A stretch of 64,000 bases of DNA from Paenalcaligenes faecalis (GTDB lineage Bacteria; Pseudomonadota; Gammaproteobacteria; Burkholderiales; Burkholderiaceae_B), in the NCBI RefSeq assembly GCF_027557445.1, contig NZ_CP106841.1, forward strand, positions 2,590,001-2,654,000. The letters are read 5' to 3'. How positions within the stretch are numbered: position 1 is the first letter of the stretch; every line of letters begins with the position of its first letter. This document shows, in pieces, positions 10,105 through 18,694 of this stretch. The translations under genes were made by a program, and so were the position numbers. Below the pieces are notes generated by a model. That model did no database searches, had not been told where the DNA came from, and worked only from the letters and a program-made list of their open reading frames with translations.

Positions 10105-10120
10105 ATCAGGCTTGCCTGAT
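10105..10120 (+). other. hairpin between the regulator and the liu structural genes
   Basis: ATCAGGC TT GCCTGAT is a perfect 7-bp stem followed by a weak T/A tract. It could partly terminate transcription from the regulator or protect a processed end. Confidence 0.4.
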
Positions 10121-10158
10121 TTACATAATTAAGCGGTACTTTTGGTTGGAGACGACTT

Positions 10159-11337
10159 ATGAATCTGCCCGGACTACATTTTGATCTCAGCGAAGAACTT
10201 GGCATGTTGCGCGACACCGTGCGCCATTTTGCCGAGAATGAAATCGCCCCTTTAGCCCAACACGTTGATCACTCTGATCAATTCCCCATGGATCTATGGC
10301 CCAAACTCGGTGAACTAGGTGTGCTTGGCTTAACCGTTTCCGAAGAATACGGTGGCGCCAATATGGGATATTTAGCCCATATGATCGCCATGGAAGAAAT
10401 CTCCCGAGCCAGTGCATCGATTGGGCTTTCCTATGGCGCTCATTCAAACCTTTGCGTCAATCAACTCTATCGCAACGGCACCACAGCACAAAAAGAAAAA
10501 TACCTACCAGGCTTAATTGACGGTACCCAAATTGGGGCTTTGGCCATGAGTGAGACCGGAGCCGGTTCTGATGTAGTTAGCATGCGCTTACGTGCCGAAG
10601 ACAAAGGCGATCACTATTTGCTCAATGGCCACAAAATGTGGATCACCAATGGGCCGGATGCCGACACCTTGATTGTCTATGCCAAAACAGACCCCGAGGC
10701 CAATCAGCGTGGTATTACCGCCTTCATCATCGAAAAAGATTTCCCCGGGTTTTCTGTAGCCCAAAAGCTCGACAAACTCGGTATGCGAGGCAGCCATACC
10801 GGTGAACTTGTCTTTACTGATTGCCGTGTACCCAAAGAAAACGTCTTAGGTGAACTTAACGGTGGCGTTAAAGTACTCATGAGCGGTCTAGACTATGAGC
10901 GAGCCGTCCTAACGGGTGGCCCTTTAGGAATCATGCAAGCCGTTATGGATGTCGTGATGCCTTATGTACATGAACGCAAGCAATTTGGCCAAGCGATTGG
11001 TGAATTTCAGCTCATTCAAGCCAAAGTCGCTGATCTGTACACCACCCATCAAGCCAGCCGTGCTTTATGCTATAGCGTAGGCAAGCACCTAGATGCTTTG
11101 GGCGATAACCACTCTAGAACTGTTCGTAAAGACTGTGCAGCCGCCATTTTATTTAGCGCAGAAAAAGCCACATGGATGGCAGGCGAAGCCATTCAAATCT
11201 TAGGTGGCAATGGCTACATTAACGAATTTCCTACTGGACGGTTATGGCGCGATGCCAAACTATACGAGATAGGGGCTGGAACCAGCGAAATCCGTCGTAT
11301 GCTCATTGGACGTGAGCTTTTTAACGAAACGGCTTAA
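10159..11337 (+). CDS. liuA: isovaleryl-CoA dehydrogenase
   Basis: An FAD enzyme oxidising isovaleryl-CoA to 3-methylcrotonyl-CoA in leucine breakdown. The 392-residue protein has acyl-CoA dehydrogenase N, middle and C domains. Signatures are [24 protein letters not shown] and [29 protein letters not shown]. The glutamate in GLDYERAVL fits the isovaleryl-type catalytic base position. GGAGAC lies upstream of the ATG. It shares an operon with both methylcrotonyl-CoA carboxylase subunits, which supports the substrate. Confidence 0.92.
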   Translation: MNLPGLHFDLSEELGMLRDTVRHFAENEIAPLAQHVDHSDQFPMDLWPKLGELGVLGLTVSEEYGGANMGYLAHMIAMEEISRASASIGLSYGAHSNLCVNQLYRNGTTAQKEKYLPGLIDGTQIGALAMSETGAGSDVVSMRLRAEDKGDHYLLNGHKMWITNGPDADTLIVYAKTDPEANQRGITAFIIEKDFPGFSVAQKLDKLGMRGSHTGELVFTDCRVPKENVLGELNGGVKVLMSGLDYERAVLTGGPLGIMQAVMDVVMPYVHERKQFGQAIGEFQLIQAKVADLYTTHQASRALCYSVGKHLDALGDNHSRTVRKDCAAAILFSAEKATWMAGEAIQILGGNGYINEFPTGRLWRDAKLYEIGAGTSEIRRMLIGRELFNETA

Positions 11338-11351
11338 TACAGTAACTTGAT

Positions 11352-13214
11352 ATGATGAACACCATGCCTTTTGCCTCTGATCACTCCATCATCCAACCAG
11401 CTCAACGTCCGGTACCTAGTGCCGAACACGTTGCCTTGATGATTCTCCAAGGTTTTGACCGTCACTATTCACTATTTAGATACAGTGCCCAACGAGCCAA
11501 AGTCTTATTCGAGTCAGCCAATTGGCATGGGATTCAACAACTATCTCGTGAGCGTATCGAGTATTACGATATGCGTGTCCGAGAATGCGCCGCACTACTT
11601 GCGCCAGTTCTAAAAAAAACCACGCTCACGCCCTACACCGAAAGCACGGAGCTTAGTGAGGAACAACAGCAGTTTTGGCAACAGGTCAAAACCAAGTTTG
11701 CACACAGTCTGGCGGGTCACAAACAACCCGAGTGTGCAGAAACCTTTTTTAACTCGGTGTCGTGTCGAGTCTTATCTAGAACCTACTTCAACAATGATTT
11801 TTTATTCGTGCGCCCCGCCATCGCAACGGAATACATAGACAGTGCCTTACCGTCTTATCGCGCCTATTACCCACTCGAACAGGGTCTACTTTCTAGTTTA
11901 ACCGAGATGATTAGTGATTTTGGTCTAGCTAGCCCATTTTCAGACCTACCAGCGGATGTGCGCTTATTAGCGCGTCGGGCAGTACGTACCTTACGTGAAC
12001 GTTTGCCTATAGATCCAGGTCTACGTATAGGGCCAGATTGCCAAATACAGGTACTTAACACCTTGTTTTTTCGCAACAAGGGGGCGTATATAGTCGGTCG
12101 ATTTATCAATCACACCAGCATCCATCCTTTTGCGATTGCGCTCGTCCATACTCCAAGCAATCACATCGAGATTGATGCCCTATTAGACAATGCAGATGAT
12201 CTCAGTACGCTATTTAGCTTTACGCGCGCCTACTTCATGGTGGACATGGAGGTTCCTTCTGCTTATGTACATTTTTTACAGTCCTTGCTGCCTCGTAAAT
12301 CCGCCGCCGAGTTCTACAATGCCATAGGCTTACAAAAACAAGGTAAAAACCTATTTTATCGGGATTTCCTGCATCACTTAGGCCACTCTACCGATCAATT
12401 TCAGCTAGCCCCCGGTATTAAAGGGATGGTGATGACTGTGTTTACCCTGCCCTCCTATCCCTATGTCTTTAAAATGATCCGAGACAACATTGCTAAAGAC
12501 GGCATGAATCACAGCATTGTCAAAAGTCGCTATTTACTGGTTAAAAAACACGATCGTGCTGGCCGTATGGCGGACACCTGGGAATACTCACAGGTTGCCT
12601 TACCTAAACGCCGCTTTGCTCCAGAACTGCTTGATGAGCTTCGTAAAGAGGTGCCAAATTTAATCGAAGAATCCGGTGATTTAATTGTATTACGTCATGT
12701 TTATATCGAACGGCGTATGTTACCGCTTAATATATACCTAAGCCGTGCATCTGAATCAGCACTCGAACTGGCCATTAAACAATATGGGGATGCCATCCGC
12801 GAGCTCGCCGCAAACAACATTTTCCCTGGTGATATGTTGTACAAAAACTTTGGTCTCACCCGTTTAGGCCGTCTGGTTTTTTATGATTATGATGAAATTC
12901 AAACGATGACTGAAATGAATTTCCGTTATATCCCAGAGGCTCCCAACGAGGAGGCCGAAATGGCAAGCGAGCCATGGTATCCGATTGGCCCCAACGACGT
13001 ATTCCCAGAGGAATTCCGCTGGTTTTTGCTCGGTGATCAACGTATTCGTCGTGCATTTATGAAATATCATGCAGAGTTACTGGATGCTAACTGGTGGGCT
13101 GCGTGTCGCGATCACGTGTCACAAGGCCGCCTAGAAAACATCTATCCTTACGATTTATCAAAACGCTTGCCCAATCGTTGGGCAGGCAACCCCACTACGG
13201 TTTTACCGCATTAG
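11352..13214 (+). CDS. aceK: isocitrate dehydrogenase kinase/phosphatase
   Basis: A bifunctional enzyme that phosphorylates and dephosphorylates isocitrate dehydrogenase, steering carbon between the TCA cycle and the glyoxylate shunt. The 620 residues are close to usual AceK length, and the sequence is family-typical throughout, including the ATP-binding region PGIKGMVMTVFTLPSYPYVFK and the later VFYDYDEI. It begins 15 bp after liuA and ends 11 bp before the thiolase, so it is embedded in the liu operon. The neighbouring genes yield acetyl-CoA, which gives the placement metabolic sense. Confidence 0.95.
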   Translation: MMNTMPFASDHSIIQPAQRPVPSAEHVALMILQGFDRHYSLFRYSAQRAKVLFESANWHGIQQLSRERIEYYDMRVRECAALLAPVLKKTTLTPYTESTELSEEQQQFWQQVKTKFAHSLAGHKQPECAETFFNSVSCRVLSRTYFNNDFLFVRPAIATEYIDSALPSYRAYYPLEQGLLSSLTEMISDFGLASPFSDLPADVRLLARRAVRTLRERLPIDPGLRIGPDCQIQVLNTLFFRNKGAYIVGRFINHTSIHPFAIALVHTPSNHIEIDALLDNADDLSTLFSFTRAYFMVDMEVPSAYVHFLQSLLPRKSAAEFYNAIGLQKQGKNLFYRDFLHHLGHSTDQFQLAPGIKGMVMTVFTLPSYPYVFKMIRDNIAKDGMNHSIVKSRYLLVKKHDRAGRMADTWEYSQVALPKRRFAPELLDELRKEVPNLIEESGDLIVLRHVYIERRMLPLNIYLSRASESALELAIKQYGDAIRELAANNIFPGDMLYKNFGLTRLGRLVFYDYDEIQTMTEMNFRYIPEAPNEEAEMASEPWYPIGPNDVFPEEFRWFLLGDQRIRRAFMKYHAELLDANWWAACRDHVSQGRLENIYPYDLSKRLPNRWAGNPTTVLPH

Positions 13215-13224
13215 GAGTCAAATT

Positions 13225-14406
13225 ATGTCAGATCCCGTCGTAATTGTGTCCGCAGTTCGCACCCCTATGGGTGCTATGACCGGCAGCCTATCTTCTTTAG
13301 CTGCTCACGAACTGGGTTCCGTTGCTATTAAAGCAGCCCTAGAGCGCGCTGGCGTGAGCCCAGAGCAAGTTGACGAAGTCATCATGGGTAACGTATTACA
13401 GGCAGGTCAAGGCCAAGCCCCTGCCCGCCAAGCCGCCCTAGGTGCAGGTCTACCTAATGGCGCTCCATGTACCACTGTACACAAAGTATGTGGCTCAGGA
13501 ATGAAGTCTGCTATGTTAGGCCACGATATGCTTAAAGCAGGCAGTGCCAACATCGTCGTTGCTGGTGGTCAAGAAAGCATGTCAAATGCGCCTTACCTGC
13601 TCCTAAAAGGCCGTACAGGCTACCGCTATGGTCATGATAAGGTGTATGACCACATGGCTCTAGACGGCCTAGAAGACGCCTACGAAGGCATCGCCATGGG
13701 TGTACTCGCTGAGCGTTGCGCGGACAAATACGAATTCACTCGCGAAGAGCAAGATGAATACGCTCTTGAGTCTTTACGCCGCGCTCGCGCAGCCATCGAA
13801 GACGGCAGCTTCAAAGCCGAAATTGCTCCAGTCACAATCAAAGGCCGCAAAGGCGATACCGTTATTGATACGGATGAATCCCCAGCTCGCGCCATGCCTG
13901 AAAAAATCCCTACTTTGCGTCCTGCCTTCAAAAAAGACGGCACGATCACGGCCGCTAATGCTTCCTCCATCTCTGATGGGGCGGCAGCAATGGTTCTAAT
14001 GCGCGAATCCACAGCCAAAGAAATGGGCTTAAAACCATTAGCAAAAATCGTAGGTCACACTCAGCATGCTCATGCCCCTGAGTGGTTCACAACCGCCCCT
14101 GTTGGTGCTATGCAAAAACTCATGGACAAAGCAGGCTGGACGGTAGCCGACGTTGATCTCTTTGAGATTAACGAAGCCTTTGCTCTAGTCACCATGGCTG
14201 CCATGAAAGACCTAAACATCTCTCATGACAAGGTAAACGTATACGGTGGTGCTACCGCTCTAGGCCACCCTATCGGTGCTTCTGGTGCTCGTATCGTCAC
14301 AACTCTAATCAACGCCCTACAACAAAAAGGCGGCAAACGCGGTATTGCCTCTTTATGTATTGGTGGTGGCGAAGGTGTAGCGATGGCCGTCGAACTAATG
14401 GACTAA
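13225..14406 (+). CDS. acetyl-CoA acetyltransferase (thiolase)
   Basis: A thiolase of 393 residues that makes or cleaves acetoacetyl-CoA. The nucleophilic cysteine is in [11 protein letters not shown], the catalytic His in NEAFA and [17 protein letters not shown], and the second Cys in CIGGGEG. TAGGAGT precedes the ATG. In leucine degradation HMG-CoA lyase releases acetoacetate, which after activation would feed this enzyme; that lyase is not in the window. It resembles AtoB/PhaA more than FadA. Confidence 0.92.
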   Translation: MSDPVVIVSAVRTPMGAMTGSLSSLAAHELGSVAIKAALERAGVSPEQVDEVIMGNVLQAGQGQAPARQAALGAGLPNGAPCTTVHKVCGSGMKSAMLGHDMLKAGSANIVVAGGQESMSNAPYLLLKGRTGYRYGHDKVYDHMALDGLEDAYEGIAMGVLAERCADKYEFTREEQDEYALESLRRARAAIEDGSFKAEIAPVTIKGRKGDTVIDTDESPARAMPEKIPTLRPAFKKDGTITAANASSISDGAAAMVLMRESTAKEMGLKPLAKIVGHTQHAHAPEWFTTAPVGAMQKLMDKAGWTVADVDLFEINEAFALVTMAAMKDLNISHDKVNVYGGATALGHPIGASGARIVTTLINALQQKGGKRGIASLCIGGGEGVAMAVELMD

Positions 14407-14434
14407 TCCTTTAGCGACAATCTGTGTCGGAGAC

Positions 14435-14459
14435 CCGGCAAGCCCTCAGGGCTTGCCGG
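14435..14459 (+). other. 11-bp perfect hairpin inside the liu operon
   Basis: CCGGCAAGCCC and GGGCTTGCCGG flank a TCA loop. No T-run follows (CCCAAAATATAA), so it is not a standard terminator. It lies 28 bp after the thiolase stop and 36 bp before the mccB ATG, and may tune downstream expression or stabilise processed mRNA. Confidence 0.7.
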
Positions 14460-14494
14460 CCCAAAATATAATTAAATTAGGTGGCAGCACAGAC

Positions 14495-16102
14495 ATGAGT
14501 ATTATCCAAAGTAAAATCCAATCACGCTCGGCTGGCTTTCTGGAAAACGAAGCCTCCATGCTCAAGCAAATCAAAGACCTACGACAACTTCGCAGCCAAA
14601 TCGCCCAAGGTGGCAGCACTGCAGCTCGTCAAAGGCATATAGACCGAGGCAAGCTCTTGCCCCGTGAACGCGTTGAACGTTTACTTGACCCCGGCTCTCC
14701 CTTTCTTGAGCTTTCTCCTTTAGCTGCTTATAACCTCTATAACAATGATGCTCCAGGTGCGGGGATTATTACGGGCATAGGACGCATTAACGGCATTGAG
14801 TGCATGATTGTATGTAATGACGCTACCGTCAAAGGGGGAACCTATTACCCCATGACAGTCAAAAAACACATACGAGCCCAAGAAATCGCCCAACAAAATC
14901 GCTTACCTTGTGTGTACTTAGTCGACTCTGGCGGCGCCAACCTCCCAAATCAAGACGAAGTCTTCCCAGACCGAGATCACTTTGGCCGTATCTTCTACAA
15001 TCAAGCACAAATGTCCTCAATGGGGATTGCACAAATTGCTGCTGTGATGGGCTCGTGTACTGCCGGAGGGGCCTACGTCCCTGCCATGAGTGATGAATCC
15101 ATAATCGTGCGTAATCAGGGCACGATTTTTTTGGCCGGTCCCCCATTGGTAAAAGCCGCCACTGGCGAAGAGGTCAGTGCAGAAGACTTAGGCGGCGGCG
15201 ATGTACATACTCGCCTGTCTGGTGTAGCAGACCACCTTGCTGAAAATGATGACCATGCCCTTCAGCTCACACGCCAAGCCGTTGGTCGTCTCACCCACCA
15301 AAAGCACTATCCCTGGCCAACCAAGCCCGTCATAGAACCCATCTATGACCCGGCTGAGCTCAACGGCATTATCCCCAACGACACGCGCAAACCTTATGAT
15401 GTGCGCGAGGTCATTGCACGGATTGTAGATGGCTCTGAATTCGAAGAATTTAAAGCCCGCTTTGGAACCACCTTAATCACTGGCTTTGCTCACTTACATG
15501 GCATGCCTGTGGGCATCATTGCCAATAATGGGATTTTATTCTCCGAGGCCGCCCAAAAAGGCACGCATTTCATTGAACTCTGTTGCCAACGAAAAATCCC
15601 CCTCATTTTTTTACAAAACATCAGCGGCTTTATGGTGGGGCGTAAATACGAAAATGAAGGCATCGCCAGACATGGCGCGAAAATGGTAACCGCCGTCTCC
15701 ACAGCCGCAGTACCTAAACTCACCGTTATTATTGGCGGCTCCTTTGGTGCTGGCAACTACGGCATGTGTGGTCGAGCCTTCAATCCTCGACTCCTTTTTA
15801 TGTGGCCCAATGCTCGCATCTCTGTGATGGGGGGCGAACAAGCCGCCAGTGTGCTTGCCACTGTGCGCCGCGATAACCTAGAAAAAGCCGGTCAGTCGTG
15901 GTCAGCCGAAGACGAAGAAAGCTTTAAGTCCCCGATCCGTGATCAGTACGAACACGAAGGCCACCCTTACTATGCCTCTGCCCGTTTATGGGATGACGGG
16001 GTTATTGAGCCCGCCGAAACTCGGCGAGTCTTAGCTCTTGCCCTATCTGCCACCCTAAACGCCCCCATCGAAGAGTCACGCTTCGGTGTGTTCCGCATGT
16101 AA
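14495..16102 (+). CDS. liuB: methylcrotonyl-CoA carboxylase, carboxyltransferase (beta) subunit
   Basis: Transfers carboxyl from biotin to 3-methylcrotonyl-CoA. The 535-residue protein carries both carboxyltransferase halves. Marks include [43 protein letters not shown], and the MCC-typical [18 protein letters not shown]. The ATG at 14495 follows AGGTGG; an upstream TTG at 14453 lies within a hairpin and was rejected. The biotin subunit follows 17 bp later, so the two form one complex. The hydratase LiuC and lyase LiuE are absent here. Confidence 0.95.
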   Translation: MSIIQSKIQSRSAGFLENEASMLKQIKDLRQLRSQIAQGGSTAARQRHIDRGKLLPRERVERLLDPGSPFLELSPLAAYNLYNNDAPGAGIITGIGRINGIECMIVCNDATVKGGTYYPMTVKKHIRAQEIAQQNRLPCVYLVDSGGANLPNQDEVFPDRDHFGRIFYNQAQMSSMGIAQIAAVMGSCTAGGAYVPAMSDESIIVRNQGTIFLAGPPLVKAATGEEVSAEDLGGGDVHTRLSGVADHLAENDDHALQLTRQAVGRLTHQKHYPWPTKPVIEPIYDPAELNGIIPNDTRKPYDVREVIARIVDGSEFEEFKARFGTTLITGFAHLHGMPVGIIANNGILFSEAAQKGTHFIELCCQRKIPLIFLQNISGFMVGRKYENEGIARHGAKMVTAVSTAAVPKLTVIIGGSFGAGNYGMCGRAFNPRLLFMWPNARISVMGGEQAASVLATVRRDNLEKAGQSWSAEDEESFKSPIRDQYEHEGHPYYASARLWDDGVIEPAETRRVLALALSATLNAPIEESRFGVFRM

Positions 16103-16119
16103 TCGGGAGCCTACCTACT

Positions 16120-18138
16120 ATGTTTAATACTGTACTCATCGCCAATCGAGGCGAAATTGCACGACGTATCGCTGCCACTTGCCAACGTATGGGCATTCGC
16201 ACTGTTATGGTCTATTCCAGTGCAGACACGCATGCCCTCCATGTCAAAGCAGGGGATGACGCTATTTGGATCGGCGAAGCCGAACCTCAAAAAAGCTATT
16301 TAAATGCTGAAGCCATTATTGCTGCCGCTAAACGCACAGGCGCTCAGGCCATACATCCCGGCTATGGTTTCTTAGCTGAAAACGCCGAATTTGCAAAAGC
16401 ATGTGCCGATAATGGCATCACTTTCATTGGTCCCTCTGCCGCTTCCATTACCGCTATGGGCAATAAATCCGCAGCCAAACAGCTGATGGAAAAAGCAAAG
16501 GTCCCGCTAGTCCCTGGGTACCATGGCGATAACCAAGACCCCGCCTTTTTGCACCAACAAGCCGATGCAATGGGCTATCCCGTTCTGATCAAAGCCAGTG
16601 CCGGTGGTGGTGGTAAAGGGATGCGCATTGTGGAGACTAGCTCGCAATTCCTAGAGGCACTGTCCTCATGTCAACGTGAGGCCAAAAGCAGTTTTAGCAA
16701 TGACCATGTACTGATTGAGCGCTATCTACAAAAACCCCGCCATATCGAAATCCAAGTTTTTGCAGATACCCAAGGTAACGCAGTACACCTATTTGAACGG
16801 GACTGTTCCGTTCAACGACGCCATCAAAAGGTCATCGAAGAGGCCCCGGCTCCCGGCATGACCGAGTCCCAACGCCAAGCCATGGGTTCAGCGGCAGTAG
16901 CAGCAGCGCAAGCAGTAAACTATGTAGGCGCTGGTACGGTTGAGTTCATCTGCGAAGGTGACGATTTCTTTTTTATGGAAATGAACACTCGCTTACAGGT
17001 GGAACACCCCGTCACAGAGCAAATCACTGGGTTTGACTTAGTCGAGTGGCAGCTACGGGTCGCCGCAGGGCAAGCTCTACCCGCTAAACAACACGAACTA
17101 CGTATCAATGGCCATGCTTTTGAGGCTCGCATCTACGCAGAAAACCCAGACAACCAATTTCTACCCTCTATTGGGACCATAGATCAACTGATTTTTCCTG
17201 CGCATGATAGTTTTACCTTATGCCCTGTACGCGTGGACAGTGGTATCGGTCAAGGGGACAGCATCAGCCCGTTTTACGACCCCATGATCGCTAAACTGAT
17301 TGTGCATGGGGTAGATCGTGAGGATGCCTTACGAAAGATGCAAATAGCTCTAGATCAAAGCTATATCTCTGGCTTACATACAAACCTGCGTTTTTTGCAT
17401 CGTTTAGCCAGTGATGAGGCATTCATGGCGGGGGATGTAGACACCGGCTTTATTGAGCGCCGCTACGAGCAGCTTTTTCCAGCCGCTACGCCCATCTCAA
17501 CCCTAGACCTAGCTGTTGCCCTAGCCGCCCAGCTTTATCAGCTCGGGTTGGCCTCGAATCAGTCTGTAACCACAACAACGGACCCTTGGGATCAGCGTGA
17601 CTACTGGCGTGGCAATGCCTTACTGGCACGCCCCTTTGTTTTTACGCATGATGAACAGACTTATACGGTGTATTTACGCCACGAAAATCATTGTTGGCAA
17701 CTGCAACACAATGAGGAAATCGTCTCGTTTGATTGGTCTGTCAGCGCACAACCCGCTGGTAATTTATCAGTACGAGTGACACTCAATGACCAGTTATTAC
17801 ACGCTATTATTTACGGGGCAAGTCCGCACTTCGAGATTCGCTATCCACACACTCAACGCCATATTTCTTACCTAGACCCTCTCGCTATAGATCCCTTGCA
17901 AGAAGACCAAAACGCCGGTGGATTAACGGCTCCCATGCCAGGAAAAGTATTATCTATCGCGGTAAAAACAGGGGACACGGTCGAAGCAGGACAGTTAGTT
18001 GTGGTTCTTGAAGCCATGAAAATGGAGCACTCCATTACCGCACCTCATGCTGGAACTGTCACTGAGATTTTCTTTGCTACCGGAGAACAAGTCACCGAAG
18101 GAGCAGCACTGCTAGCCATAGAAATCGACAATAACTAA
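16120..18138 (+). CDS. liuD: methylcrotonyl-CoA carboxylase, biotin carboxylase (alpha) subunit
   Basis: An ATP-dependent biotin carboxylase with a carrier domain, 672 residues. The N-terminal domain begins FNTVLIANRGEIARRI. The ATP-grasp core has ASAGGGGKGMR and EMNTRLQVEHPVTE. The C-terminal BCCP domain carries the biotinylated lysine in VLEAMKMEHSI, near residue 630. It pairs with the adjacent beta subunit. Related geranyl-CoA or acetyl-CoA carboxylases share this layout, but the operon favours methylcrotonyl-CoA. Confidence 0.95.
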   Translation: MFNTVLIANRGEIARRIAATCQRMGIRTVMVYSSADTHALHVKAGDDAIWIGEAEPQKSYLNAEAIIAAAKRTGAQAIHPGYGFLAENAEFAKACADNGITFIGPSAASITAMGNKSAAKQLMEKAKVPLVPGYHGDNQDPAFLHQQADAMGYPVLIKASAGGGGKGMRIVETSSQFLEALSSCQREAKSSFSNDHVLIERYLQKPRHIEIQVFADTQGNAVHLFERDCSVQRRHQKVIEEAPAPGMTESQRQAMGSAAVAAAQAVNYVGAGTVEFICEGDDFFFMEMNTRLQVEHPVTEQITGFDLVEWQLRVAAGQALPAKQHELRINGHAFEARIYAENPDNQFLPSIGTIDQLIFPAHDSFTLCPVRVDSGIGQGDSISPFYDPMIAKLIVHGVDREDALRKMQIALDQSYISGLHTNLRFLHRLASDEAFMAGDVDTGFIERRYEQLFPAATPISTLDLAVALAAQLYQLGLASNQSVTTTTDPWDQRDYWRGNALLARPFVFTHDEQTYTVYLRHENHCWQLQHNEEIVSFDWSVSAQPAGNLSVRVTLNDQLLHAIIYGASPHFEIRYPHTQRHISYLDPLAIDPLQEDQNAGGLTAPMPGKVLSIAVKTGDTVEAGQLVVVLEAMKMEHSITAPHAGTVTEIFFATGEQVTEGAALLAIEIDNN

Positions 18139-18149
18139 ATTTGCACCCC

Positions 18150-18200
18150 GGCCATTTTCAGCGTAAAGTCTACTTAAAACCGTGTAGTCTTTACGTTGGC
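18150..18200 (+). other. long imperfect hairpin between liuD and smg
   Basis: GGCC plus CGTAAAG.CTAC (18162-18173) pair with GTAG.CTTTACG (18184-18195) plus GGCC, with one central mismatch. It lacks a clear T-run, and a short stretch of T follows near 18208. It may be a terminator or a leader structure. Confidence 0.45.
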
Positions 18201-18228
18201 CGCGCATTTTTTTGATGGTAATACATAC

Positions 18229-18690
18229 ATGTTCGATATTTTGGTTTACTTGTTTGAAACCTACTACAACCCACAGGCTTGTCCTAAAGCCGAGGTACTA
18301 GCTCACAAACTCGCTGCCATTGGCTTCGAAGACGATGAAATCGACGAAGCCCTCAGCTGGTTGCATGAACTCAGCGAGTCCGCCGCAATGCACCACCCTC
18401 TAAACGCACAATATCACTCGGATAGTATCCGCGTCTTTACTAATCATGAAATCCAAACCTTAGGTCACGAAGCCCTTGGTTTTATCCGATTTTTAGAAAA
18501 CTCCGGCGTCTTACCTCCTGCGTTACGCGAGGTATTGATCGAACGCGCCCAAGCTATCGACGAGTCTCCTGTCCCTCTGACCAAAATCAAAATCGTGGCC
18601 CTAATGGTACTCTGGAGCCACGAAGCTGAAATTGATCACCTGATATTTGAAGAACTCTTAACCGATGACGAAGACCGCTTATCGCATTAG
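18229..18690 (+). CDS. smg: Smg/DUF494 family protein
   Basis: A 153-residue cytoplasmic protein of the Smg (DUF494) family, recognised from the start MFDILVYLFETYY and the acidic pattern FEDDEIDEALSWL. Its function is not established; in E. coli it lies near topA/dprA. The ATG at 18229 matches the family start better than a TTG at 18196. It ends 4 bp before the convergent membrane-protein gene and close upstream of topB, echoing the link between smg and type IA topoisomerases. Confidence 0.9.
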   Translation: MFDILVYLFETYYNPQACPKAEVLAHKLAAIGFEDDEIDEALSWLHELSESAAMHHPLNAQYHSDSIRVFTNHEIQTLGHEALGFIRFLENSGVLPPALREVLIERAQAIDESPVPLTKIKIVALMVLWSHEAEIDHLIFEELLTDDEDRLSH

Positions 18691-18694
18691 TTAC

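Noticed and set aside
13680-14018. 112-codon frame antisense to thiolase
   Set aside because: Shadow of a well-conserved thiolase gene; no start signals or family likeness.
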